Shown: positions 8,054 through 17,183 of the stretch, one piece after another
How the letters are laid out: every line of letters starts with the position of its first letter
Position numbering within the stretch: the stretch's first letter is position 1
NCBI RefSeq assembly: GCF_000359585.1
Contig: NZ_APMH01000031.1
Span: 1 to 52,037, forward strand
Source of the DNA: Clostridium tyrobutyricum DSM 2637 = ATCC 25755 = JCM 11008
GTDB lineage: Bacteria > Bacillota > Clostridia > Clostridiales > Clostridiaceae
Direction of reading: 5' to 3'
DNA: 52,037 nt
Translations under genes and position numbers: made by a program
Notes under the pieces: generated by a model
What the model was told of the DNA's origin: nothing
Seen by the model: the letters and a program-made list of their open reading frames with translations, nothing else
Databases searched by the model: none

Positions 8054-8977
8054 CTAATTATTTATTTTTATGGCTACTGCCGCGGGTGCAATACTATCAC
8101 GATAATAGCCATAAATACCGATTAAAGTTGTACCATTGACAGAATAACCACCCATAATAAAAACTTGATAAGTATCAGAACCTACTGTCACTATATCCCC
8201 GTTTACTATACTGGTATTTGGCATACAATATAATCCTGATAACACACCTAGAGGCCCGGGGTCACCGGCACCACAGCCATCTCCAGTTACGTAAACAGGT
8301 GACAGTAAATATGCTCCTATAGGCGTTGGATTTAAATTATTCAGATTGCATTCACTTAAAGCATGGGCATTATAGTGACCTAAAGAATTTTTATGCCAAT
8401 AACAACATGAGGAACTAGTCCCCCAAGATGATGGTCTTCCCAAAATATCCCCTAAAATAAGTTGATTTGTGTAATATAGCCCTTCTAAATTTGTACTAGG
8501 TTCAGGATAACCTACATATAGGAAATGTGGATATGTTACTGTGCCTGTATTTGTCTGCTGAATAACAATTAATATCCTATGATCTTCAATATCTATGAAA
8601 TAATCAAACATAGTTGTTGGAATTTTGTTATAAAGATCAAAGCACCATATATTACAATAATAACTTCTATTTGTATGAGTTCCATTCTGACCATCTGTAG
8701 CATTTGGTACATAATTATCTGAAAGCCATGCAAACAAAGCACCGCTAACTCCAGTCGAAAGACTTAAATCTAAACTTTTTAAAGTCATAAATATACTTTG
8801 TTGTTTTGCTCCTATGGGTATACTTTTAAAAACCCAGCCATCTGACATAGCTCCTGAATATAAGTGGTCATTTGTTTTATTACTGGAAATTTCAGTCCAG
8901 TTAGAACCAGGAGATAATATAGCATCATGTATTGTTTGCATTAAATCTTGTTTTTGACAAGAACCTTTAACCATCAT
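8054..8977 (-). CDS. putative tail-fibre or virion surface protein
   Basis: The 307-aa protein begins with helices (QKQDLMQTIHDAILSPGSNWTEIS) then becomes beta-rich with many Gly, Ser, Thr, Tyr and aromatic residues, including cysteine-containing loops (SSSCCYWHKN, CNIWCF). This is typical of receptor-binding or virion-decorating proteins. I recognise the general pattern but no exact family. The start ATG has GGGAAGTG nine bases upstream. Its place downstream of the baseplate genes and before lysis fits a host-range determinant. Confidence 0.55.
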   Translation of the reverse strand: MMVKGSCQKQDLMQTIHDAILSPGSNWTEISSNKTNDHLYSGAMSDGWVFKSIPIGAKQQSIFMTLKSLDLSLSTGVSGALFAWLSDNYVPNATDGQNGTHTNRSYYCNIWCFDLYNKIPTTMFDYFIDIEDHRILIVIQQTNTGTVTYPHFLYVGYPEPSTNLEGLYYTNQLILGDILGRPSSWGTSSSCCYWHKNSLGHYNAHALSECNLNNLNPTPIGAYLLSPVYVTGDGCGAGDPGPLGVLSGLYCMPNTSIVNGDIVTVGSDTYQVFIMGGYSVNGTTLIGIYGYYRDSIAPAAVAIKINN

Positions 8978-8995
8978 TTTAAAATCACTTCCCTT

Positions 8996-9211
8996 TTATT
9001 GTCCTAAATAAATTTTATAAAAATTTAATACATCTTCATATATAGCCTTTAATATATTCTGCTGCTGTGATTTATCTGTGCTAATAGTAAAATCAAGGTT
9101 TACTGACCTCTTTAATTTGAGAAGATTAATTACTTCAATAAAATCTTCATCGGGTATAATAATATCATTCATTATATTATTATACGATACTATAAATTTA
9201 TCCTTGTCCAT
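8996..9211 (-). CDS. hypothetical small phage protein
   Basis: This 71-aa acidic, helical protein has no recognised domain. Its start overlaps the stop of the upstream gene 9211-9687, indicating translational coupling in the tail-tip operon. It could be a chaperone or connector for the neighbouring fibre proteins, but nothing in the sequence decides this. Confidence 0.6.
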   Translation of the reverse strand: MDKDKFIVSYNNIMNDIIIPDEDFIEVINLLKLKRSVNLDFTISTDKSQQQNILKAIYEDVLNFYKIYLGQ

Positions 9212-9687
9212 TATTTTTGAACCTCCAAACCTAGTATTTTAATATTTAATTGCACCGAAGAGTTCATATTAAAATTCTTTATTTTTATATGCAAGCTATT
9301 TGTATCCACATCCTTATCCTTATATGGTATAAAAACACTATCCGTGTAATGATTTACCTTATACGAGTCATAAAGGGCAAAGCCATCATCAACCTTATCA
9401 AGAATTTGAAATCTGAAGTTGCTACCGTCTTGAATATCCAAATATAAGGTAGTTATCATAATAGATGTATCTCCTAAATCATAGTTCTTTTTCAGTTCTT
9501 GATTAGGATTTAGTTGTATTAAATCATTTATCTCCCTGTACTTCAAATTCAATCCTCCTGAAGAATTTTGCACATGACTAAGTATCTCTTCAAGTATTTG
9601 TTCACTACTCCATGTAGTTGATCTAGATACTCTACCATCATCCATAATAATGTTGCTATCTAAAGTCACACTGAAAAATTCACTCAT
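9211..9687 (-). CDS. hypothetical tail-tip protein
   Basis: The 158-aa protein is predicted to be mainly beta, with alternating hydrophobic stretches (SIMITTLYLDIQ, VQLNIKILGLEVQ) and acidic loops. No domain is recognised. It is tightly packed between a larger beta-rich appendage gene and a coupled small gene, so a structural role in the tail tip is likely. Confidence 0.6.
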   Translation of the reverse strand: MSEFFSVTLDSNIIMDDGRVSRSTTWSSEQILEEILSHVQNSSGGLNLKYREINDLIQLNPNQELKKNYDLGDTSIMITTLYLDIQDGSNFRFQILDKVDDGFALYDSYKVNHYTDSVFIPYKDKDVDTNSLHIKIKNFNMNSSVQLNIKILGLEVQK

Positions 9688-9695
9688 ATATTCAC

Positions 9696-10691
9696 CTACT
9701 CACTTATTACAAGTTGGAAATCTCTCACCGAGAAATCATGATTTTCTGCATTTTTAATTATTTTTACAAATATATCTTTACTCTTACCTTGTACTAAATT
9801 CAAAGTTACTGTATCAGAATAGACTTCACCATCTAGACTTAACTGAATCAAATCATTACTTGAAGTCTGTATTCCAATATTTAGTCCTGTATAATCAATA
9901 GTATCTACATTTTTGATGCTTATACTTTCTTCTAGATCTTTCAATATTCCTGGACTTGTATTTGTGACAACCAAACCATTATAGATTATTTCAAGCTCAT
10001 ATTTACTGAATACATATACATCACCATATTTTAAGTCCATCAAGTCAGATCTGTACAATTCATTGCCATCAGTATCTTTGAAAACAAAATATCCTTTAAT
10101 ATTGGAATCTAAAAATACCTTGCATTCCATATTACTATCAAAAACTCTGGTTTTAAGTAAATTGTCATTCACATCATATAATTCACAAGTAGTATTTTCA
10201 GGAAAGTTTTGCAATGTTACATAGGGACTTGCATAAACTCTGTAATTATCCAATATAAAATCTTCATTACTGTATTTTTCAAAACCTTGATGAAGTATTT
10301 CATCTGGAAAATTCATTCCACCTATATTGGTATAGTTAATTCCATCATCTGATACATAGGCTTGGATGTAATTATCCTGCTTAAGTATTTTCCAGAACTT
10401 ATGCTGTTCATCTTGCTTTTTATCTTTAATACCAAATGCATATTTTTCATTATCAAAATATATAGCTGCATAATCATCTTCACCCATAGAACTAAAATTC
10501 TGTTTTTCAAATTCTAAAACAAACTCAGAGAAATTAAAGTTTCTCTCAATCTTGCTATTTGAAATCAGTTTTACTTTTCCTGTACCAATATCTCTTGAAA
10601 CATTTGCACTCCCCGCAAAATCACTAAAAGAAGAAGTCAAGAAGAAATTCTCAACCTCCAGCAGTCCATCTTTAACTTTTATAAGTTTCAT
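9696..10691 (-). CDS. putative tail appendage protein with lectin-like N-terminal domain
   Basis: The 331-aa protein has an N-terminal region (about 10-155) that resembles a concanavalin/LamG-type beta sandwich: EFVLEFEKQNF, DYAAIYFDNEKYAFGI, NYIQAYVSDDGINYTNIGG and FILDNYRVYAS follow the usual strand order. The rest is further beta domains ending in VRDFQLVIS. This suggests carbohydrate or surface binding in the tail tip. The family is not named with certainty. Confidence 0.6.
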   Translation of the reverse strand: MKLIKVKDGLLEVENFFLTSSFSDFAGSANVSRDIGTGKVKLISNSKIERNFNFSEFVLEFEKQNFSSMGEDDYAAIYFDNEKYAFGIKDKKQDEQHKFWKILKQDNYIQAYVSDDGINYTNIGGMNFPDEILHQGFEKYSNEDFILDNYRVYASPYVTLQNFPENTTCELYDVNDNLLKTRVFDSNMECKVFLDSNIKGYFVFKDTDGNELYRSDLMDLKYGDVYVFSKYELEIIYNGLVVTNTSPGILKDLEESISIKNVDTIDYTGLNIGIQTSSNDLIQLSLDGEVYSDTVTLNLVQGKSKDIFVKIIKNAENHDFSVRDFQLVISE

Positions 10692-10705
10692 ATACTCACA
10701 TCCTA

Positions 10706-10960
10706 TTATACATTAGGTTGCATCATGTAATCATATGGTACAAATTCAACTACATATACATTGCTTATACCATCAGCAGCTATTAACTTTTTTGCTTCTT
10801 CCATGGCATCCTTATAACAATTTGTTGAATAGGAATTTATAGGGTTGCCATATTCATCTGTTATCCCTCCGTAATTTAAAGAAGTTAAGCTTCGATACGT
10901 TCCACTCAGCACTCCCCATTCTCTTTGACGTGGTGATTTAAAATCTATTAAATTGGCCAT
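10706..10960 (-). CDS. hypothetical tail-region protein
   Basis: The 84-aa protein starts at ATG 10960, because AGGAG lies nine bases before it, while the upstream in-frame ATG at 10969 abuts the same ribosome binding site. It has a compact alpha/beta pattern (NCYKDAMEEAKKLIAADG then NVYVVEFVPYDY). Its start overlaps the end of the 10938-12896 gene by 23 bases. Function unknown. Confidence 0.6.
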   Translation of the reverse strand: MANLIDFKSPRQREWGVLSGTYRSLTSLNYGGITDEYGNPINSYSTNCYKDAMEEAKKLIAADGISNVYVVEFVPYDYMMQPNV

Positions 10961-12896
10961 TAGTATCATCTCCTAAAATATTTTTCTTTTCTATATTTTG
11001 AGTATCAATATAATAATATCTTCTACCTTTTGTCTTATTTAAAGACTTTATGATATCACCATTTTGGGCAATCCTATTAAAATTTCTCTCTATGTCCATA
11101 GCCTTTGAATTCCTCCAAAGTGGGACTGTATTAAAATGATGATTTTTTAAATAAGCTATTAAATTTGCTATAAGTACTCCTATAGCTTGTAATCCAGTAT
11201 AATAATTTAAAAAATACACTTTTTCAGCCTCCCATCTAATCCATCTATAAGCTCTATAGTAATCTGAATTAGGTTTAGAAGTTTCTAAAGTATACCAATC
11301 ATACAATAGTTCCATAATAAATTGCATTGATTCTTTTCCTGAGCAACATAGCCATCCTTGAACATTATCGTGCCATATCATAATCAGGATATTTACTAAA
11401 TCTAACATAATTTCAATACTTACTGAATAAGTAGGAATATTACAATCTATACCCCAGGTATTTCCCCAATCTATTGGGTGATTTTTGAATCTAAGATACT
11501 CATAACCCTCATTATTTAAAAATTCCTGATTATAGCAAAAATCTTTATTTGGAATGATTAAAGTATCTCCTGGATCTGTAGGATTTAACCACCACAATCT
11601 TTTAATAATATCTATAAATTTATTTTTACCTGGCTTAAATACTTCTTTTTCAGTATAATTTTTTATATACAATTCATTTAATTTTAATATATCTATAATA
11701 GGAAACTCACTTAATTGTTTTTCATTCTGAGTAAATATTTCTATTAATTTTTCTCTTCCAAGATATCTACAAGTATTCTCATACATAGATTTTTGTGAAA
11801 ATCTTCTAAATGATTTACCTGAAATTTTAACTATATTTTTAATACTGCCTCTATCAAAATAAGTGCTTTCCATGATTTTAAACATATCTTTTTTTATATT
11901 CTTTTTAAGAGTCTTATTAGCTAATGCCTTGTATATATGTTTATAAAACGATCTATCTAAAGATGTTATACTGTCTATTTGTGTTATTTTCCTTAATATA
12001 CTCTTTGAAAGCATAAAATTCAGAACAACTTTACTTGTATCTATTCTTATGAATCTTCGTAAAAACATATTTTTAATTTTATTTATGGTAACCACAGTAT
12101 CTCGTTCATAAAAATTTCTATCTTTATCTAAAATTATTTCTTTAAAAACATTTCTTCTTAAAAGTTCTCCAACCAACTTATTTATATCTCTATACCTATT
12201 CAAAGTATTAAATATACAATAGTTATTTTTAAGTATTTCTTTATTTATTAAATCACTTAAGTATTTTTTAGTATACCTATTGAGTTCCAGACCATTTTTT
12301 GCATTCAGAGATTCATAAGTACTCTTTAAAAGGTCATTGACCTTTTTATCGCATAGATTTTTACCAAGTGGAATATTAATTATAAAGTCTTTAATGTCCT
12401 GCAAAACATTAACATTTTCTATGGATATACTAATATTTTCACTGTTTTTTAGTTGTAAATTACTATACTTAATTAAATTTACAGCCTTTAAATTCTGTAA
12501 AATAATGCTATCCCCTATAAAAATATCTTTCTTTCCAAACTTAAACATTTTACTTGAATGTTTAAATATCTCACTCTTATGCTTTTTAAGCTGCTTCCTA
12601 TTATCTTTAATTATTGCTTTCTTAGGTACATATAATGATTTAAGCTCAGATTTATCAATAATATCAACTGAATTTTTATTTAAAATGCTAATATTGCTTT
12701 TAAACATATTTCCCATTGAACTACCACTAAATAATTGAGATTCAACTTTATTAACATTATTTTGATTATTTAGAGACAGTAACTTAGGAGTATAATTTAT
12801 TATTTCTGCTCTAGTATCATATTTAAATGTAGCTCCAGAACAGATATTATCCCCTGCATATTTAAAATTGCACAAGGGAATTGTATGCAGGGACAT
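10938..12896 (-). CDS. large unrecognised tail-region protein
   Basis: The 652-aa protein has three parts. The N-terminus is short and beta-like. Residues 80-430 are very rich in Lys, Ile, Asn and Leu with many short basic helices (KKHKSEIFKHSSKMFKFGKK; LLRRNVFKEIILDKDRNF). The C-terminal 220 residues are aromatic-rich, with WWLNPTDPGD, NHPIDWGNTWGID and a hydrophobic segment SVSIEIMLDLVNILIMIW. No enzyme motif is visible. It sits between structural genes, so a tail-fibre or injected protein is plausible. The composition of the middle is unlike its neighbours. Confidence 0.55.
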   Translation of the reverse strand: MSLHTIPLCNFKYAGDNICSGATFKYDTRAEIINYTPKLLSLNNQNNVNKVESQLFSGSSMGNMFKSNISILNKNSVDIIDKSELKSLYVPKKAIIKDNRKQLKKHKSEIFKHSSKMFKFGKKDIFIGDSIILQNLKAVNLIKYSNLQLKNSENISISIENVNVLQDIKDFIINIPLGKNLCDKKVNDLLKSTYESLNAKNGLELNRYTKKYLSDLINKEILKNNYCIFNTLNRYRDINKLVGELLRRNVFKEIILDKDRNFYERDTVVTINKIKNMFLRRFIRIDTSKVVLNFMLSKSILRKITQIDSITSLDRSFYKHIYKALANKTLKKNIKKDMFKIMESTYFDRGSIKNIVKISGKSFRRFSQKSMYENTCRYLGREKLIEIFTQNEKQLSEFPIIDILKLNELYIKNYTEKEVFKPGKNKFIDIIKRLWWLNPTDPGDTLIIPNKDFCYNQEFLNNEGYEYLRFKNHPIDWGNTWGIDCNIPTYSVSIEIMLDLVNILIMIWHDNVQGWLCCSGKESMQFIMELLYDWYTLETSKPNSDYYRAYRWIRWEAEKVYFLNYYTGLQAIGVLIANLIAYLKNHHFNTVPLWRNSKAMDIERNFNRIAQNGDIIKSLNKTKGRRYYYIDTQNIEKKNILGDDTNGQFNRF

Positions 12897-12908
12897 TCAT
12901 AATCACTC

Positions 12909-14159
12909 CTATTCAGCAACTTTTTTCCACCTTATAGCGATAGAACTATTGGGATTAACACTATTATTTAAAAAATTAAAAGGTGCTGTAATTCTAAATT
13001 TCTTATAGTTTTCCTCTGAATCAGTGTCCCTCATATAAGTTAACATATCTTCATCATTTATATTAGATCCATCTCCAGCTAATACATTTATCATATTTCC
13101 TCTTTCCATATCAATTGGATGAACTAATGTAATCGGAGAAAATTGATGCTTCTTGTGGTCCCATCTTGAACCTTCTACATTACACTTGTCCATGAACATA
13201 TTAGTTGAGTAAAAGCCAGGATAATGTGGTTGATATGGCATTCCTATTTTATTGGCAATCATACATACATCAGTTATACCAGTTGCAGTTCTTTGGCCAT
13301 ATGGATTACTATAGCCAGGTTCAACATCTGAGGATACTGTTATACCAAAATTATATTCATCATCTGTATAAGCTGAATCTTCTATAGGTTTTAAAGCTCC
13401 AATATAACAATATCCAGTTAAATAATTATTGTATGGGGACACATCAGCAGACGGATCACCTCTGAGCACTAAATTTATACTATCTTTTGTAACAGTAATC
13501 CAGTATTCAACAGGTAGAAAATCTTTTATTTCTGATTGTAGATTTCTATACCATGCTAATCTATAATTGTAACTTTTTTGGATATCATTAGGAATAGATA
13601 TATCATCACCTGCAGCATTTAATTTATCTGATATCTGAATTCTTATATTATTTATTGCAAGCCCTTTTGTCATAGCATTTACATAATCACTGTATCCACT
13701 TCCCGATACGTCAGGATTTTCTCCTGCCATTATCTCTAAAACCTCTGCATCAGTTCTTGTCTTATTATAATATCCTCCACTTCCATTTGGAGTACTATAA
13801 GAATGTAAATCTTGAAATTTCTTTATAATTTGTTTATCTTTCAAGCTTAAATCCATAGGTTCTCTACTAAATTTCACGTAAAAGGTCTTTCCATATGATG
13901 TAGTAGCTTTTATTATGCATGTATCATCTTGATTGGAAGTTGAAAAAACAGTTTGAACTTTATCTGTACTGCTACCATCTGCAATTAAGTTTATTGTAGA
14001 TCCATCAATTGCTGCACCAACTTTATCTATACTATCTGGAATTACTAAATCCCATTTATAAATTCCTGCATTTTGAGTTATTTCAGTTATAATTGATCTC
14101 ATTAAGTTTTTCACGCTAGTATTACCTTCAATACAGTAAAAATCCTCCGTTACTGCCAT
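12909..14159 (-). CDS. putative tail or baseplate structural protein
   Basis: The 416-aa soluble protein begins VTEDFYCIEGNTSVKNLMRSIITEI, then is rich in Asp, Tyr, Gly and Ser with mixed strands. It lacks enzymatic motifs. The mid part (SINLVLRGDPSADVSPYNNYLTGYCYIGALKP) and the C-terminal WDHKKHQFSPITLVHPIDMERGN look like a virion protein. It starts one base before the paralogous pair 14160-15267 in the tail-tip operon. The exact role is unknown. Confidence 0.55.
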   Translation of the reverse strand: MAVTEDFYCIEGNTSVKNLMRSIITEITQNAGIYKWDLVIPDSIDKVGAAIDGSTINLIADGSSTDKVQTVFSTSNQDDTCIIKATTSYGKTFYVKFSREPMDLSLKDKQIIKKFQDLHSYSTPNGSGGYYNKTRTDAEVLEIMAGENPDVSGSGYSDYVNAMTKGLAINNIRIQISDKLNAAGDDISIPNDIQKSYNYRLAWYRNLQSEIKDFLPVEYWITVTKDSINLVLRGDPSADVSPYNNYLTGYCYIGALKPIEDSAYTDDEYNFGITVSSDVEPGYSNPYGQRTATGITDVCMIANKIGMPYQPHYPGFYSTNMFMDKCNVEGSRWDHKKHQFSPITLVHPIDMERGNMINVLAGDGSNINDEDMLTYMRDTDSEENYKKFRITAPFNFLNNSVNPNSSIAIRWKKVAE

Positions 14160-14705
14160 CTAATTACCTCCTTCTATATATTCCAAATCAATTGTGCATT
14201 GCCTGCTGTTGCCACTTAAATTGTGCAAAATAAAATAAATAGGAGTGTTAGCATTTACTTTATAATAAGTATTAAAGTATTTATGCTCTCCTATTTCTTT
14301 GGTTGTGGCACTGTCTATTATTCTGTTCTTATTTATTTCAACGCTGTATCTATCTTCTTTTTTCCAGCCTGTCTGATTTAAATGTATTCCTGATAAATAC
14401 ACATCTTTATCAAAAATAAATTCATTCTTGTAATCTCCAACTATGGCAGGAACATCAAGCAACGCTCCCTGAATTTTTTGAGTACCTGTATATTTTCCTA
14501 ATATAAATTGTTCTATCTTATTTTTAAGTCCTTTGTACTTTTCATCTGGCAGCAAAGCTTCTATTTCACTTAATAAAGATTCCAAATTTCCAGTGTTTAA
14601 TTGAGGATATTCTCCTTTCATTGCATCATCTATAAGCTTCAGCAAATCTTTCTTTAATTGATCCGTCAATTCATCAAAATTTATAATATACTTTGGCAAA
14701 CTCAT
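14160..14705 (-). CDS. tail-tip protein, paralogue of the next gene
   Basis: The 181-aa protein begins MSLPKYIINFDELTDQLKK and shares its layout with the neighbour at 14707-15267: the same start, a GTQKI...VPA motif in the middle, and an ending with GE.K.FN..Y.V......IYF...N.SG.S. The N-terminus is helical and the C-terminal 90 residues are beta-rich. The pair looks like a tandem duplication, perhaps two related subunits of a tail appendage. Confidence 0.6.
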   Translation of the reverse strand: MSLPKYIINFDELTDQLKKDLLKLIDDAMKGEYPQLNTGNLESLLSEIEALLPDEKYKGLKNKIEQFILGKYTGTQKIQGALLDVPAIVGDYKNEFIFDKDVYLSGIHLNQTGWKKEDRYSVEINKNRIIDSATTKEIGEHKYFNTYYKVNANTPIYFILHNLSGNSRQCTIDLEYIEGGN

Positions 14706-14706
14706 T

Positions 14707-15267
14707 TTATGAATCCTCCAATATGTTAAAATCTACCCATAGTATCTTAGAAGAGCCACTTACATTATTAAATACAAAGTATATTTTTTGACCTGTAGTT
14801 ACTGGATAAAAAACATTGAAGAACTTATTTTCTCCATACTCTTTAGTCCTGACACCAATAAATAACTCTATATCTTCTACTTTTAAATCCCATGTATCCT
14901 GAAAATTCCATGCTGATTGAGATGTAGTTATTCCAGTTATTCTTCCACTAGCAGGTATGGCAAATTCCATAGTATGTGCTCCTTCAACAGCTGGAACCTG
15001 AAGCATTTCTCCATATATTTTCTGTGTTCCACTTATACCTAAATTTCCTGATAATCCATCAAGCTTAACTCCTAGAGCATTTAATGCATTAATCAGATCT
15101 GTATAATTAACACCTTGTATCTTATCTCTTATTTGAGTAAGCAAATCCTCCATTTTATCTGTAGGTACTGTTATAGTTCCAATATCAACATTAACTCCAT
15201 TTTCAAGATAAGCTTTTATTGCATCCGCCAGCTCATCAAAGTTTATTACATAACTTGGTAAACTCAA
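14707..15267 (-). CDS. tail-tip protein, paralogue of the previous gene
   Basis: The 186-aa protein opens MSLPSYVINFDELADAIKAY and matches the 14160-14705 product over its whole length, with the shared GTQKIYGEMLQVPAVEG, KEYGENKFFNVFYPVT and IYFVFNNVSGSSK segments. Between the two genes there is only one base. The N-terminal helical part has diverged more than the C-terminal beta domain. A structural role in the tail tip is inferred from context. Confidence 0.6.
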   Translation of the reverse strand: MSLPSYVINFDELADAIKAYLENGVNVDIGTITVPTDKMEDLLTQIRDKIQGVNYTDLINALNALGVKLDGLSGNLGISGTQKIYGEMLQVPAVEGAHTMEFAIPASGRITGITTSQSAWNFQDTWDLKVEDIELFIGVRTKEYGENKFFNVFYPVTTGQKIYFVFNNVSGSSKILWVDFNILEDS

Positions 15268-15280
15268 TTAAATCACTCCC

Positions 15281-15625
15281 TTACACCTCGGTTATAGTAT
15301 CAACTAAATTATCTGATCCCTTATTAATCTGTATTGTATCAGTGCTGCCATCAGGATAAGTTGTTTTTATTTGATATACTTTTCCACTGCCATCTCTTAT
15401 AAGTTCTTCTGACCATTGATCTGAATCAGTGCCATATATACATTTAACTACCTTTTTTGTATCAGAATCTCTTATTAGTTGTATTGGATATTCAACAAGT
15501 TTACCGGTATACGGCTGCTCCCCTGTATCAACAGAAATCTTATTACCTACATTTCTCTTTCTAAGCTCCTGATTTAATATATAAACAACAGGATTTCTAA
15601 AATTGTTAAATCCCATACCAGACAT
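15281..15625 (-). CDS. hypothetical tail-tip protein
   Basis: The 114-aa protein has a helical N-terminus (NPVVYILNQELRKRN) followed by short strands ending in YPDGSTDTIQINK. It resembles small beta-domain proteins of tail assemblies but no family is recognised. It follows the baseplate hub-like gene by one base, so is translated together with it. Confidence 0.55.
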   Translation of the reverse strand: MSGMGFNNFRNPVVYILNQELRKRNVGNKISVDTGEQPYTGKLVEYPIQLIRDSDTKKVVKCIYGTDSDQWSEELIRDGSGKVYQIKTTYPDGSTDTIQINKGSDNLVDTITEV

Positions 15626-15626
15626 T

Positions 15627-16751
15627 TTAACTTGCCTCCTTTATAAGACCAGAGTCAAGAAGTTTAGGGAGTGTATATATTTTATTTTTATCTTTCATAC
15701 CTTGAAGCTGCAAAGTATTTGTATATCCATTGTCAGCATCCACTTCCGTATCTATTCCAACTACCAAATAATATCCTGGGACTGTATTATCTCTTAATAA
15801 TTTTACTACTTGTCCTATATCAATATCCTTATTACCTAAAGTAGGAAGTATTGTCAAAGGAGTACTGTTTCTCCAATAATCTAGGAACTGCCATCCTGCT
15901 ACAGCTTTTCTTTTTTCTTGTGTATTGGCCAATGGATTATCTATTATGTCATACCATTTCTCATCATTAAGATATTCTGTCATAGATGTATCTTCAAATT
16001 TATCAAAAGCAATATAATCTTGATTCTTAATTTTTACACTACACGTTATCTTGAGGATATTTTTCATTAAAGATGCATCTCTTCCAGCAGTATCAGAAGA
16101 ATTATTGACAGAATCCCTGTACACCCAATCAAAATGATTTGCATCTCCACCACCTTCAATGTAAGGTGGATACTGTTCTTCTAAATATATAGTTCCATTC
16201 TTCCCACATCTTACAGATGCATGCATTGTTTCTATGAAATTTTGTATAACATCCATAAAAACAGTACCATCAGCTATGGTTAAATTTGAAATACTATAAT
16301 TAGTACCACCTGAGCGATAAAAACTTAGTCCAACTCTTCTAACTAAATCTGAAATAACATCTGCAGCTGTAGTAGCACCATATTTTATCTGTCCATCACA
16401 TACATTCAAAAGTCTATAAAACATATCATGGCAGGTCAAGGTTATAGTCTTATCCTGCTCATTGTATTCATACTTTTTAATAATTCCTGAAAACTGACAT
16501 ACAACATCAAACCATATTTCAATCCTGGCGAAGTTATCTATTATTCCAGAATTACCTCCTTGAAATGCTGCAATTGGAAGTTTTTCATATTCTGCTATTA
16601 TTGTAGCTTCTGATACCTGTGTATCTTTGGCCCTATTTATTCTTATACTTACAAGGCTATTTCTAAGTATTATTTTATCTGCATCTGCAGTACCATAACT
16701 TATATAACCTTTCTTCTTGTATATCTCTACTCTAAAATCCATTATCATCAC
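15627..16751 (-). CDS. tail baseplate hub / late-control-D-like protein
   Basis: The roughly 374-aa protein shows the pattern of tail hub proteins (gp27/gpD/XkdQ type): an early beta domain with SLVSIRINRAKD, then FSGIIKKYEYNEQDKTITLTCHDMFYRL, then ADVISDLVRRVG and LQLQGMKD near the end. Such proteins form the trimeric hub at the tail end. The start lies inside the preceding gene; GTG 16751 or ATG 16742 could be used, and both follow a weak GGGTGAG. Confidence 0.7.
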   Translation of the reverse strand: MMIMDFRVEIYKKKGYISYGTADADKIILRNSLVSIRINRAKDTQVSEATIIAEYEKLPIAAFQGGNSGIIDNFARIEIWFDVVCQFSGIIKKYEYNEQDKTITLTCHDMFYRLLNVCDGQIKYGATTAADVISDLVRRVGLSFYRSGGTNYSISNLTIADGTVFMDVIQNFIETMHASVRCGKNGTIYLEEQYPPYIEGGGDANHFDWVYRDSVNNSSDTAGRDASLMKNILKITCSVKIKNQDYIAFDKFEDTSMTEYLNDEKWYDIIDNPLANTQEKRKAVAGWQFLDYWRNSTPLTILPTLGNKDIDIGQVVKLLRDNTVPGYYLVVGIDTEVDADNGYTNTLQLQGMKDKNKIYTLPKLLDSGLIKEAS

Positions 16752-17163
16752 TCACCCAACCGGAAACATCATGATTACATAAAAGATGTATGGCTATATA
16801 ATATATATCTCCCTCCACAGGAGTTGATGGTTCAAATTGTTCTTGTATATAGCCTTTATAGGTAACATCAAATTCATTAATCAATGTAAGCCTTTCAAAA
16901 TATCTATTCAAGAACATCAGATAGGTTTCTACATTCTTTTGTGTCTCTTCATCAGTCTCACCTTTAACTTGAAATGCTAAAGTGCATTCAATTATACAAT
17001 CACTTTTAAAATTCTGCTGAAATTGGGTGTACCCTGAAATAGTTCTAACACCTTTTCTGTAATATGCAGGATAAGGAGGCTTGTAATTGGTTATAATTGC
17101 ACCTGTGTCAGTTCCATCATCATATAAAAGCTGTATGTTAAACTCTTTTAATCTTTCACGCAT
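16732..17163 (-). CDS. distal tail or baseplate protein
   Basis: The 143-aa protein follows the tape measure gene in transcription order and precedes the hub gene, where distal tail-type proteins usually lie. The strands IQLLYDDG and FKSDCIIECTLAFQVKGET fit a small beta-domain baseplate component. Its end overlaps the hub gene by about 20 bases. The specific family is not certain. Confidence 0.55.
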   Translation of the reverse strand: MRERLKEFNIQLLYDDGTDTGAIITNYKPPYPAYYRKGVRTISGYTQFQQNFKSDCIIECTLAFQVKGETDEETQKNVETYLMFLNRYFERLTLINEFDVTYKGYIQEQFEPSTPVEGDIYYIAIHLLCNHDVSGWVSDDNGF

Positions 17164-17183
17164 AGGAAGATGCCTCCTTATTT

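Noticed and set aside
12337-12738. A 133-aa plus-strand frame rich in Leu, Phe and Ser
   Set aside because: It is opposite the Lys/Asn-rich part of the 10938-12896 gene, and its hydrophobicity is the expected antisense effect.
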